Shown: piece after piece, positions 39,001 to 51,037 of the stretch | How positions within the stretch are numbered: the first letter of the stretch is position 1 | Layout of the letters: the number at the start of each line of letters is the position of its first letter | Position numbers and translations under genes: made by a program | The notes under the pieces: model-generated | What the model was told of the DNA's origin: nothing | Databases searched by the model: none | Seen by the model: only the letters and a program-made list of their open reading frames with translations | Source: Pteria penguin | Lineage: Eukaryota; Mollusca; Bivalvia; Pterioida; Pteriidae | Direction: 5' to 3' | Assembly: GCA_035048485.1 (NCBI GenBank) | Contig: CM068582.1 | Span: 39,095,096-39,159,095, forward strand | DNA: 64,000 nucleotides

Positions 39001-42000
39001 AACTGAAAAATCAGATTAAACTGGGACAACTGAAACTGATGTCATAATGCAAAAATGGTCAGAAAATTTTTATTGCTCTTAAGTTCATTACTTTGTAGTT
39101 GTAATACATATCTTTGCAAATATCTTTTAGAAATACGAGACAAAAATCTAAAAACATGAGAATTCTGAAAAGGTAGATTATATATTGTATGTGCACTTCT
39201 TTTTGCAGGATTCATGTTTTAGCAGATTTAGTGCTACCTTATGAGCACTTATTCATGACTACCTGAATACATACATATTAAGAATATGAAAAGAATGGCA
39301 AAATATCACACAAATCTACATTTACACTAATAGAACATAATCCTCTGCATCAACATTTTGCAATATAATATGGTTGTACATATAGTGGACTTTTTGTCTA
39401 ATATCCTTGAACACTATCAGTCTTTGACAAATCACTCTGTCATACCAGAATTATTTCCTTGGTAAGGTAATGTATAAAGTCAAGCTAAAGAAAAAGCTTG
39501 GGGTACATGGAAAAATCCAACCTAAGGCAGCAATATTAATATACCTCCAAACTGCTCAAACAGGGGACTGAGCCCAAACTTGACAAGGTTGACGTTAGTA
39601 TAAATTCAAGCACAGTAGTTAAACCCATTAAGTCTTCTAGTTCCAAATGATTAATGTTGACTTTAAAAAGTTTGTCAAATGTGATGATACCTAAGTTAGA
39701 TACTTACAACTTCTAAAAAATAATCTACATGAGGTCTCTTGTGTACAAAGAAGCGTACAGGATGTCGATCTATATTAACCTGTGAAAAAAAAAGGAATGA
39801 TTATGTTCATTTTTCGGATAAATCTACTGAAGTCATTCAGGGGCCAGTAGTTTGAAACTTTAACCACTGGTTAAGCTTACCAGTGGTTAAATTCCATACG
39901 ACTGTATCATTGAAATGAAAGACATTAAAGTCGTAGTCTGTGTACTCAGTGTTCCCGCTGGAAAATGAAAAAGGCAGGGTGCCAGGTAGGGCATTTTTGT
40001 GCGCGGTGGGCCAGGGAGGGCACATTTCTGCGAAATACAAATTTTTAGGGGGGAAAAGGTACAGTTTTGGTCTCATGTTACATGTAAAGACAGTATAATT
40101 TCACAAGTTTTATTGCCACTAAAACCCCTCCCTTCATCCCATCGTAATTTACCGACGGTGTACATGTAGTATTAGCCTTTGTTAGTCAGCATTCAATAAG
40201 AGTTGCTTCCCTTACTGATAGGACTTGCTTGAAATTAATTGATTTTATCATTGCATACGGGATGGGCAGCTGAATGACAATCTTATTTTCAATCTGGACC
40301 AATTTGCGTTTTGTGGTAGGCATACTGTCGGTGTTCTTCAGCAAACACAAAACCTCAGGTGTAAAAACTTTTCACAGTAATCAGACTCAAGAAGTAAAAT
40401 CATTCACAGACTTTCAATAAAGCTTAAACTGTCACCATCCATTTAATCATTATGGTAATTGGGTCATAATAGCAAATATCCCCAAGCGATTGATATTTTT
40501 CAGTGGTATACCTGGTATAAACACCTTAATTAGTCAGATGCTCGAATTGCGCATGAAGGTGTTATTTGATTGTATAAACAATCAAACAAAAAATCACAGT
40601 TAAATAATAAAGGGCAATGTGTGAAACAGCGATTCGGTAGTACACGGGCCGTGGCATTAAGGGCGGGTATCGGGGCGTAAGGAAGGGCATCAAGGGCGCA
40701 GGGTAGGGCATCAAGGGCACGGCGCCCTTCTATTTCTGCCTAGCGAGAACACTGGTACCGATTTGAAGCATATGAAACAAGCTTTGTAAAGTAATATAGA
40801 TGTTTTATACAGAAATCTTGTAAATTAAATTAATTGTCTCTCAAACTTTGGTTAGCTTAACCAGTGGTTAAGGTTTCAAACAACTGGTCCCTGGTCTCAT
40901 TCCACTTGAAATTTGCAAGTGTTCCTGCTGAAACCAGCACCACCAGATATGAAGTATTTATCAGGACAACCAGTGGTTTTCCTTCGAATTTATACTTTGA
41001 CATCACCCCTAAGCAGTTAATTTTTTTTCTTCAAATCAGGTCCATTACAAGAACCCTTTCCAATGGAAGATTTATTGATTTTTTATTCAAGTTTGAGAGT
41101 CAGTTAAGTTAATTTATAGAATTTTTGTATAAATATCTAAATTCCATTACAATGATGATTACATATGCTACAAGCATAAACCAGTACATCAACTATGACT
41201 TCAAATCTTCTCCATTCAAAGATATAATCAGATGAAATTGAAAGATATGTTTTAAATCACTGGTAAGGAAATACACTTTGCAAAAATTTTCAACAGTAAA
41301 ATACATGTGTATATACTACACTATAACCACATATCAAGTCATTTTTAAGCTATTGGTAGCAGCTGGGCTTTACTTTGGACAACTTTTTACTACATTTCAT
41401 TAGGATACCATATATAAAATTCTTGTAGCATATTGTACTATATTTTATAATGATTATCAAAACTGTAATTGTTTCATGCATCATTATGCGGGTCTTGTTG
41501 TATGTGTCAACACAGGCAATTTATTTTGCTATGCAAACAAATACAGAGAACCACCAGTAAGTATATTAATGAGAAACAAACTTTCAGATAAATGAGACCT
41601 CTTGGAGGTGAAAATGTATGATAGCATAGTATTCAACATAACACTGTTTGACACTTTTGCTACTTCAATCATATCAATGAAGAAAAAACTCAGGACTGGG
41701 TGTTTGACATTGAGATAGCCTGGGTATTCAAAATGTCAGTATCACAGCATCAAAACGTACTGTAAATTTAGATTGCAGTACTCTGTGTAAATATTAAATA
41801 CTTATATGCAGTGGTTGAATTGCTATTTAAAGGATCATGAAATTTCAGGGTTTTTTTATATTTGTATTCATACTAAAATCCTACCTCAAACTGTCCAAAC
41901 AGCTATCAAAGGAGAGATATCTGGTCAATCTTTCAGATTACGCTTGACCAAATCATTAAACAGCGTTTTTAGAGGGACAAAGTGTATCCACAGGGCTTTA

Positions 42001-45000
42001 GGCTCGTTGCCCCCCCCCTTTTCTTACACCAATATAATAACTGTTATTATATTGGTGTAAGAAAGGGGGGGGGGGGGAGGCAATGAACCAAAAGCCCTGT
42101 GGTGTATCATAACTCTCTGGAGATGTTCACTGATGTAAGTTAAAACATATAGTGTCTATTCTTAACAAAACACAGAAATTTTTGTTAAAATTACAAAAGA
42201 GATATCTTTACTATGTAAAAGCAACTGTATATGTTAGTTCAAAATAACTCACTTTTAGAACAAAATCTGGAGGTGTACCAGGCTTCACAGTTTGGCGTAA
42301 TACCCCATCATGATGTGAATGGATCAATGTTTCATCTAAATCCAACACTAACGTTTTCTTCTTTAACATACCTGTAAGTTGATCACAGCAGTATTACTTA
42401 GCATTTAAGGTTTGGTTTAAATTCTCAAAGAACTACTTTGATCATAGAATGTGAGACAAAATACAGTTGGTTCCTTTTTTTTAATGAATAATTGATACTG
42501 CAGTTTAATGAATAATTGATGCTGCAGTTTGACAATAAAACTCAAACATGGCTTAAAGGTAAATTTGAAAATGATATATGAATACAGTAAAATACAAAGA
42601 AACTGCACTCCACTTGTCCTAGTTAAAGCTTTATCACTATTTGCAGTTAGATGTATCATACAATGATAATCACAAAACAAATTTAATCTGTATATTTCAG
42701 CTTCAGACCCCAAACAAGACATTCAACATGTTTAATGTATGTATACTTTTTACAATTGGATTAATATTTTTTGGAGTTTACACTTTTGTTTGTTTGCCAA
42801 TTCATGACTATGCTAATATTACTGTATCAAAAGATTGAAAAAGGAATCAACTGCTGCCTTGTAATTCATGCATATACTATCCCACAAACATCTATTTTCA
42901 ATGCAATGTATATTGTGCTAAAATTTCCTTGTGCTAAAACAAAAACACACACAGTATGTTGTATGAACAACATGGGGCTTGTTAAACAAATCAAACACAC
43001 TGACTTTATATAAACTGATAAATGAATTTACTTTAAACATTACACATTTTTAGAAGTTTTGATGAACTGATTAAAACATGTCACTTATTTTTCCCTATTC
43101 TGCAATCAGATACACTGCATTAACAAACACTGCTCTCTGAGTCAAGCATTGTTTTAAGATAAATTTTTACTAGCAGTATTCAGTGTGTCTATATTTTGAA
43201 AGAAGTTTTTATCAACAGCATTAACAAGGTCTATTTTTTCAAATACTGGTATACTATTACCATACTTTTATCATACTATTTACTAAGCCTATGTTCTGCA
43301 ATAGATTTTCACCAGCAATACCCAGTTTCACTGACTCCAAGTTTTCTGAGACTTTTGACAAACAAAACTCTGTAAGCTTATGTTCTGAGACTGCTCAGAA
43401 GTTTTTCATAATTAATACTCACTAGGACTATGCAGTGTTCGAGAAATTTTTCAAAAATCCACTTACCAACGGGTAAATGACTAACAGAAATCCACTTACC
43501 CAGGGTAAAAATGTACTTACCCAAAGTAAAAAAAAGCACATTTAAGACTTACAATGTGTAATGTTGAGAAAAGCATAAAATCGGTAAATTTTGTGTATTA
43601 AAACGGACGTCATTGACTACAGAAGAGTAGGACACATTGATCTGTAATTTTTAGGACTGAAACCATAACACTTCCCTCACGATACGATAATTATTCTAAC
43701 ACAGCAGTAGCGATACGATGAGTTTTGATAGGAAACAATGTATACTAAAGTTGTAGAAAAACTTGGTCCAAAACTGCTAATCCAACTTTTTACCACGCCC
43801 ATTACGTTGTGTCATAGAAATGTCATTAAGACAAGTACATTTACTTTTTCAAGTCAGCGGACATCCATCCATTTTTATAGGATCAAGGTACATATAGTTA
43901 ATGTATTGAATTCTAAGAAATAAACAGAAACTTGTAGACCACATTTCATTTGCACGATTACTAGTAAATCATCAGATCTAAAGTTTTCATTACAAGATAC
44001 GTTAAAGAAAATTTATCTGACATCAGTTGGATTCATATAGAGAAAATTTATAATGATATGCTTTGATTTCAAGTTTTAAAGTTCCATTTACATTTTTAAG
44101 AGATCGTTTTCTCTTGTATTCAGACTTTCCTCTGATAAAATTAAAATGTTTCAAAGGGGCTATTTCACCACATTGAATACTTTCAATCGGCCATATATAA
44201 ATATGCCGTAAAGACATTTGCTTATTTCAAACTATATTTATAAAAGATAAAAATACTACTAAACAGTAAATATTATATTATACAATTGAATTGTATTGGT
44301 TAATCGTATAGCCAAATCGAATCGATAGATCTAGCCCGAGGAAATTTTGGTAGATTTGGGAGTCGGGCTAGTGAGTTTTTGCAAATATTGCGGCCGCCGA
44401 GATCGAGATGGGGAACATACGATTATTAAATATCAAAACTTATATTTGTAAGTCCTTTCGGTACCGCTATTTCTGGTTGTGATTTTATCGTATTTCTTTT
44501 AGCAAAGTTTAAAATTGATATGATTGATATTACTCAGAATTTACTTACCACCGGGTAAGAGGCTTAAAGCTTTTCAGTTACCCGTCCCGTTTTTTCACTT
44601 ACCACGGGTAACGGGTAATGGGATTTTTCGAACACTGCTATGTCTTAAGAGAATTTTTCAAAAACAATACTCACACCATTTGTTTGGCTTTTGTCAAATT
44701 AAATGACCGTCCTAAGTCGGTATCGTAATTGCACTTCAATCAAATATTTTTGCAATGTGTTATATGTACTAGTATATCATTAATATTCATGTATTGTATA
44801 GTTCCATGGTGAATTCTGCCACACAACTGAGCCAGTAACTCCTCTTTTTTCTTTCAGTATGTTTTGAGTGGAGCCTATATGATTCAAGAGGGATCTCTAC
44901 CAAAACAATTCCAGAAGCCCCTTTTGAGGGATGTTTTTACCAATTATAGATGCTGACCTTATGTTTTCCATGAGGCTTTTTGTAACAAAACTACTCATTT

Positions 45001-48000
45001 CTACTCAGTCTAAATTTGGATTCATATTTTGAAGAAGTGTACCAACAACATTCACTAGGTCTGTATTTTAAGGGAGATTTTTACATACAATAGTGAATAT
45101 TGAATGCAATGAGCCTTTATTAAGATAATATTGGAAGCTACCCCTACAACAGTCACAGAGACTATACTTTAAGTGCTTTGAATATAATAATACTCACTAA
45201 GCCTATGTTTTGAGAGAGGAGACAGGGGAATCACTTCATACTTTACAGTCTGATGCTGTATCACCTGAAAAAGAATAAAAGAACTTTTTGATGCATGTCC
45301 ATGTATTAGTAACACACCTTGCTTTATTGATACCTATTTAGAAATGCCATTTATATAATTTGAATATAATATGCTTACTCAATGCCCATTAGTACATAGT
45401 GACACCACGACTTTTGGTAAATACTCTGTCAGATCTTCTCACTTGTCCCTAAAAGGGGCTGAACTCACACTTGGCAGAAAGCAAGGGTACAGAGAAGCAC
45501 CTTACCAACTCAAAACAGGAAGACCTGTTACCTTTGAGCTAAGATGCATAACGAGATCATATCATTTGATAATTTTCTCATTGTGTGTAAAACTTTGATA
45601 GACTTACAGGCTTTTGTCTGGTGCAGCTTCAAATTTTAATAAAGTAACAGAAAAAGTTTTACCATACATGCACAAATCAAAATTATACCCGGTCAATGTG
45701 ATTGTTTTCATAGTTTTGCAAACACTCTTTAGTAAGTTAACATGAACTGTATGTTTTGTTCAAACACTATATGATGGTTCATTTGTAACATTGATGTTTT
45801 TGGTTTTATTTTGTTTTGTTTTTCTTTCTTTGACTGATTATTGCTTAACATAACTCCATAATTATTTTACGTATTTGCCTGATGCATTGCATTGAAATTT
45901 CAACTTTTGCAAAGGACCCTTCCGAAGCAGTGAGGGATATTTTACATGTCATGCCTACCGTGACCTTGGCTTTTACTGCATACATGTATGTATATATGTA
46001 AATCTTATAGACACTTTTATTTTAACACTCTTTATATCATTAGAATGAAAAAGAAAGCTTGATTCAAACCCCAAAGTTTGAACATTCATCATAAAAGAGG
46101 AACAGGCTGTCCAGTTCAATGAAGAAAACTTCAGGTTAATATATGTGAAAACAGAATCAATGAATGTCAGTGATGTTTACTATATTTCATGATAATTCCA
46201 TATCATACCATCTGGATAAGTATTATATTGTATCAATCCTGGCCACAGACACCCCTACTGGTGTCAAATACATTATACAGGTAAATTCCATTCCACTTAC
46301 TGACTTGAAATGATAATACATAACAATCTATGTTTTGAATAATTGATCTAAGACTATAATTAAAGAATTAAATAAAAGATACTTTTTAAATGCATGAGTT
46401 TGATTTAAGTCATTTGATTGAAGTTATTTCCCTTTTCTGCCATCTTTGAGGTGAAGCACGAGTTTTTGCTTCAAATTCATACATGTACCAATATTATTGA
46501 ATATTTTTGAGAAAGTTGTTTATACACATGTATTTTCACACCTCTCTGGGATTTTTCAATTTACTGTCTAAATTTGACAATATTCCCCAACCAAATAAGA
46601 CAGATCTTCCCCTTTTTTGAGATGAAATTTCCCCTTTTTTAATACAAAAACTCCCCCTTTTTTCACATGAAACTTTCTATCTAAATTAAATCAGGATCCA
46701 CATTCTTCAGTACTCCTATCATTAAGACATTAGGCAAATAATCATATATTCATGTCCATGTAAAATATCTTAATGATAAAAATTATTGTTGATATCAGCA
46801 TGTCGCATAATACATACATGTACATAATCATAGTTACTAATTTCATTTTTTAAATAGATTTTGTAATTTCAGAGTTACAATGTAAATGAATATTAGATTT
46901 AAAAAAAACAGTCTCAGATAAGCTCACTCTACGCCATTCATTTTTTAAAAAATTTTCCAATAGGGGTGGGGGTGGGGACACCCTAGATGATTCATGCCTA
47001 TGGCAATCGAGTATATGGCTCTCAATTTGTTACCTTTTATGAAGTCTCTTACATTATACATGTACTGGTACAGTAGATTTATGCACAAATTTTCAGTAAT
47101 AATCTCAGAATACCAAATTACATAATTATGACACTTCAAACTATTTCAACCCCCCCCCCCCCCATCACTATGGGAGTAAGTGTTATCATTTACTATCAAT
47201 ATTCAATATTACTAGAATTGGGAAGATCATGTTCTTAAGAAAGGATGATTTGTTCATGGCATATCTGAAACAACACTCCGTTATAACTTAAATTTGAGAC
47301 TGAAATACATATATCATAGCAAGAGATGATTACCTCAAACACACAAGATGTAAGGCCATTGAGGGAATCTATAGGAAACTATATATTAATGCATATGTAT
47401 TTATATTAAATCCATATAATGTAAGAATTCTGTACAAGTATTCTATATGTCGGAAATTATGGAGGGACATTCCATTCCAAACGTTACTAAATTTGATGTC
47501 AACGCCCCTCATTTATTTCACCCTTTCCTTTCAATTTGGCTTACCTCCTTTTTATTTCTTTCTATGCTTTGCCTTTCTTATATCTTTTCTAGTTTTTTGG
47601 TTGTTATTTTGTTTATTTGGGATTTTTTCCCTTTTTGGGGGGGGAGGTGGTGGGGGGAGTTAAATATTTGTACATACAAATCCTTATGACGTTACTGTGG
47701 AACTAATATTCTGGTTGGCAAAATGATAGCTGTTCCCGCAAATTATCAAAGACTATAAGTTTTTTATTATGACATTAAAATTGGTATGGGAAACATTATC
47801 ATTTGCCAACCAAAATATTAGTCCTGTAGTAAAGTTAAAAGGGTCTATATACAACAACAAAATAAAATAATAGTAATTAAAATAATAATAGTAACAATAA
47901 TAGTAACATAAGCTACAAATGTTTCATTAATGTTAATAATAAATGCCGCAGTGTCTCAAAGCCGAAGTATTCATTCTGAAATATCTCTAGGCCAAAGTGG

Positions 48001-50708
48001 AAAGAGGCAGCAGTGGCTGACAATAAGCCAACATTTTAATGACCTTTGATGCCACAGAGATTTTCAGATTAATTGCAGAGCAGTAACATTGGATGGCACA
48101 TTAATATAATTCCCTCCTATTTTAACATATTGTAATGTTATCATGTGGATCGTTTATTACATTGTCATCCAACATTACAGCTCCGCAGTCAACCAGTCAA
48201 TGTGAAGAGGTCTATTAAGGTATCCGATGTAAAATTAGCTCATTCAACTCGGCAGTTTCCGTAAAGACCTCGGAAATTATCGGGAGAAAAATAAAACATC
48301 ATTATTTTTCATTTTAAATTGCGAGGCATGCTTAAAAGTGCACATATTTCAATTTCAAAGTCGATGTGTATAACAGAAATATAGTTTAATACTTACTAGT
48401 GATGAGCAATCGGAAAATTTTTACTATCGATTATCGGACACAATCGGAAGCTATCAATCGATTGATTATCGAATACTATCGAAATTTAATAAATCATGTT
48501 CAAAAAAAGTAAATTACCATTCATACCTTGGACTTTCAATCACTTATGGATAATAATACAGATTTGCATTTAAATTAAGACTTTAATAAACTACTCTCCA
48601 CGTTGCAAACATGTAACCATAAACAATAAACAGTAAAATAACAATTTCTGATGATTAAGATAATGACAATGTCATTACATACTTTGTAAACATGAAATTA
48701 AACCAGTAAGCTACATGTTGTTGTTTACGAATAAAGTGACGTTTCGCACATAAATTATTTCGATCAAAGTCACTTCTAACCAGAGCGACAATCGATAGTT
48801 AATTTTACTATCGATTATCGAAAATCGAAGGGGTTTCAGCGATCGACTATCGAAAGTCGGCGACTATCGTCACATCACTAATACTTACAAACAAAAAATA
48901 ATAATAAAAAAACCCCTTCCTTTGTTTGTCAAAATGGCGGCGCCCGTACGAAAGAGAAGTAAACTCGGGCGCGGCGTTACAAAAAAAAAATCGAAAATCA
49001 CTCAAAATATACAGGAAAGTACGGATATTTGAATTTATCATAATTATATATCGGGCCATATATGTGAGAACATCGAAGGTTGTGCGTGTTGTTCTGTAAT
49101 ATGAAAGGTCATAGGTAGTAAAAGTTTAGTCCGAATGAGTGGGCGGCAAGTTGTGCAGTGGGGGGGGGTTATAGATAATTATCGTATGTTAGGCATTAGA
49201 ATGAAATATGAGATCAATAGGAAAAAGGTGTATTATATAGGTGTCCAACTGTATGAATACCCGTATCATTTACATGTATATTGGTAGTGTTTTAGTTTTT
49301 TATAAAAGTGTTTATCTTCGACTTCATAGGATATATGCCATGTAAAATGATAGTGTTATACCTGAAATATGCAAGTTTCTACTTCTATGGAGACCTGTAT
49401 AATTATACCCCTCCCCTGCAAAACTGTTTGGGATATACTGGAATCACCATGACATGTCACCCCATGTCTGTCCATCCGTCCGGTTTATTTTCAGTGTCAT
49501 ACATACCAAACTTGTATTAATGATATATCGTGAAGTGCTTAGACTGGTGCTTGCCTCAGATTATGAATCTGACATACATTTTGTTATTCTGTGACTTTGT
49601 TACAAAGTTTATGCCTGTTTGACAAATTGGTTGTTGTAGGTATTTGTCCCGTTAGGACAGCCATAAATTATATCAACTTTCAGTCTGTGCAACCTTTATG
49701 GCACCTTACAGACTAGAAAATAACAAATATTAATAAGTATATGTCTTATCTCTTTTTATTGTAAATCACCAGAAATATGCAGGAAGATATGTAGGAATCA
49801 TTTGGTTATCTGTCTATGTCTGTGTAGTGTCTGTTCTTTTCATAATTCAGAAGGCTGTCATTACTGTCAAGGTAAAACTTGCTTGATGAAGGCAAATATT
49901 GTTATCAAAGCTTTCTCAGAAACACATTGCATTCTTTTAACACTCATTTATATATCATTAACTTGATTGATCAAAAAAATTACTGATAGATAGATACAAT
50001 GGGCATGAATTACAATGTTGGCAAAGATCCGAGATGAACAAAATTAAAAAAAAAACTTCCCAAAATAAATGTCATTGTACATTTATGTGATTATCATGAG
50101 AGGTAGCCTTCTTAAATCTTTTTAATTAATGCAGAATGGTATCTGTGTAAATCTCTGGAAGATTATGGCCACAGAAAGGGAAATTCTAACATCCAAACTG
50201 GCCCATTACAGAGTTATGCACAGGTATTGCGCAATAATGTTTGACGTGGAAGAGTTATCTCCCCTGAGTAATTTTAGAAGAAAAAACCTTATTTTCTTGA
50301 ACCACATACATGTGCCTTTTGAATGCACATATGATATATATACCTTACCAGGCATAAAATTTTGGTCAATTGTACATCAGATACCTTAATCAAATTGTGG
50401 TATTTTGAAATGTTGTATAAACATGTAAGGCCAAGGGAAATTATTCAGATATAGCCCTCATTTTTAAATAATGAAAAATACTATTTCACTTACCCTTGTT
50501 CATTCTACTCTGGCAAAAGTTTTTATAATGAACTGTTAACATCATAATACTTCGGTTTTAAATTTGACTTGCAAGACATGTATAAATTGCTACTTATTAT
50601 GATACTTACAGCTCTTGCCTGTCGTTTAAAACAGTAGCATATAAAACTCCAGATTTTTGCTGCTAACAAGAAGAAACCATGGAGTCCCATAACAAGATAT
50701 TTGATCAT
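36076..50708 (-). CDS. CTDNEP1: CTD nuclear envelope phosphatase 1 (Dullard)
   Basis: Seven exons join in phase: 50708-50610, 45264-45198, 42371-42253, 39779-39708, 38953-38837, 38234-38123 and 36227-36076, giving 245 residues (vertebrate CTDNEP1 has 244). Every junction is GT-AG. Residues about 7-28 are a hydrophobic anchor ([20 protein letters not shown]). The HAD phosphatase motif [13 protein letters not shown] places catalytic Asp66 and Asp68; [11 protein letters not shown] and FILDNSP are the later HAD motifs; [13 protein letters not shown] and [10 protein letters not shown] match the family C-terminus. By family knowledge it is a Ser/Thr phosphatase of the nuclear envelope and ER that dephosphorylates lipin and works with CNEP1R1. 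The last residues ([10 protein letters not shown]) diverge from the usual NLHQHRLW, so a further short exon after a possible CTA/gtgcga donor is an alternative ending. Introns 1-6 are loaded with mobile elements. It is head to head with the ankyrin-C2 gene. Confidence 0.96.
36570..36650. repeat. Small hairpin in CTDNEP1 last intron
   Basis: AGACTGAGAAAGGCAAAAAA on the left faces GGTTTTTGGTTTGTCTCGGT on the right across a short AT-rich loop. Probably a tiny MITE. Just beyond it, 36,740-36,815 read on the minus strand resembles a decayed tRNA head (TAGCTCATTTGGTTATG, GTTTGAATTTTAGTTCC). Confidence 0.5.
37048..37690. repeat. 45-bp minisatellite, ~14 copies, in CTDNEP1 intron
   Basis: The unit contains CACTGAGATCTCACAATCAC, TATGATACAATATAAACTGA and ACTTG. 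Most copies are 45 bp; variants have ATGAACATGAC(T/C)TG in place of the AAACTGAACTTG part, and those variants cluster in adjacent units. A more diverged unit lies at about 36,934. The length is divisible by three, so the minus strand has a 180-codon open frame of 15-residue repeats ([15 protein letters not shown]), which I treat as an artefact because it sits within an intron between recognised exons. Confidence 0.96.
39838..40893. mobile_element. hAT-like non-autonomous transposon (outer)
   Basis: The ends CAGGGGCCAGTAGTTTGAAA and, on the other strand, CAGGGACCAGTTGTTTGAAA open inverted repeats of about 42 bp that include TTAACCACTGGTTAAGCT. The CAGGG start is usual for hAT elements. Flanks share TCATT but not a full 8-bp duplication. 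No transposase frame is visible. It lies in the intron between CTDNEP1 exons 3 and 4 and contains a second element. Confidence 0.85.
39947..40754. mobile_element. Nested hAT-like element inside the outer one
   Basis: Ends CAGTGTTCCCGCTGGAAAAT and, on the other strand, CAGTGTTCTCGCTAGGCAGA are similar, and GGCAGGGTGCC faces GGCGCCC further in. Flanking pentamers GTACT and GTACC nearly match. GGGCATCAAGGGC-type words repeat near the right end (40,660-40,725). No coding frame. Confidence 0.75.
41988..42102. repeat. 115-bp near-perfect palindrome with 1-bp loop
   Basis: CCACAGGGCTTT starts the left arm and AAAGCCCTGTGG ends the right. The centre reads TACACCAATATAATAAC, one T, then GTTATTATATTGGTGTA. 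Each arm has a homopolymer run (C on the left, G on the right). The right end lies 150 bp from the CTDNEP1 exon at 42,253. Confidence 0.95.
43433..44637. mobile_element. CAGTGTTC-ended transposon with 5-bp TSD
   Basis: CAGTGTTCGAGAAATTTTTC at the left matches CAGTGTTCGAAAAATCCCAT read from the right end. Both ends are followed by repeated CACTTACC-GGGTAA words. CTATG flanks the element exactly on both sides, suggesting a 5-bp target duplication. No transposase frame is recognisable in about 1.2 kb. It lies in the CTDNEP1 intron between exons 2 and 3. Confidence 0.82.
45830..45985 (-). mobile_element. SINE 3' fragment
   Basis: Reading the minus strand, ATGCAATGCATCAGGCAAAT, a CAGTGAGGGAT-complement and the body words AAAGCCAAGGTCACGGTAGG match the main SINE family in order. 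The tRNA head is missing. Confidence 0.7.
47693..47835. repeat. ~143-bp palindromic MITE
   Basis: Left TTACTGTGGAACTAATATTC then TGGTTGGCAAA; right end read backwards gives TTACTACAGGACTAATATTT then TGGTTGGCAAA. The two arms meet in an AT-rich loop. No coding frame. Confidence 0.85.
48397..48880. mobile_element. 484-bp hAT MITE with exact 8-bp TSD
   Basis: ATACTTAC flanks the element perfectly at 48,389-48,396 and 48,881-48,888. Ends are TAGTGATGAGCAATCGG and, from the other side, TAGTGATGTGACGATAG. The subterminal regions on both sides are packed with ATCGATTATCG-type words (ACTATCGATTATCGGACA, ACTATCGATTATCGAAAA), while the middle is ordinary AT-rich DNA. An 8-bp duplication and TAGTGATG ends fit the hAT superfamily. 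No transposase frame, so it is non-autonomous. It sits in CTDNEP1 intron 1. Confidence 0.95.
48925..49032 (+). promoter_or_regulatory. CpG-rich YY1-like site with short ORF
   Basis: CAAAATGGCGGCGCC is a close match to the YY1 consensus and its ATG (48,934) opens a 32-codon frame [20 protein letters not shown] ending in TGA at 49,032. The stretch has more CpG than its surroundings. It could be the first exon of an antisense transcript within CTDNEP1 intron 1, an old promoter, or a retained leader fragment. No partner exon was recognised. Confidence 0.3.
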
Positions 50709-51037
50709 GAGTGCAATAGGATTTCTGTATAATACAATGGCAGTCACTTTCTTTGCAAAAAGGCATGGAACGAGCAATTATTTCCTAATTTCAAGGTGAA
50801 CTGTCAACTTGCGGTTTCACTTTCTGATGGCCGCCATTGATTCCCATCATTCTATATCATTGTTTTCTGGATTTATCATGTCAAACTGAGGAAACTTGCG
50901 AGAGGTATCGAATAGCAATTGGCGCACATGTCACGCGCGATTTAGCGGAAGTAAATTCCTTGCAGGCGTCGGTGGTTACGGTCGAGATCAGTCAACCATA
51001 ACAATGTGAAGTTGTAAATACAGGATATTTTTCATTT
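50709..51037. promoter_or_regulatory. Putative bidirectional promoter, CTDNEP1 / ankyrin-C2
   Basis: CTDNEP1 coding begins at 50,708 going left, and a donor-like CATTT/gtaagt at 51,037 may end a non-coding first exon of the ankyrin-C2 gene going right. Between them lie GCCGCCATT (50,830, YY1-like), ATTGG (50,918, reversed CCAAT), CACGCGCGATTT and GCGGAAGT (50,945, ETS-like), with raised CpG. No TATA box is seen, as expected of housekeeping promoters. Confidence 0.45.

Noticed and set aside
49308..50389. Plus-strand frames of 70 and 86 codons in CTDNEP1 intron 1
   Set aside because: They overlap dispersed-repeat words (TATACCCCTCCCC, AGTTATCTCCCC) and lack splice partners for the [10 protein letters not shown] start.
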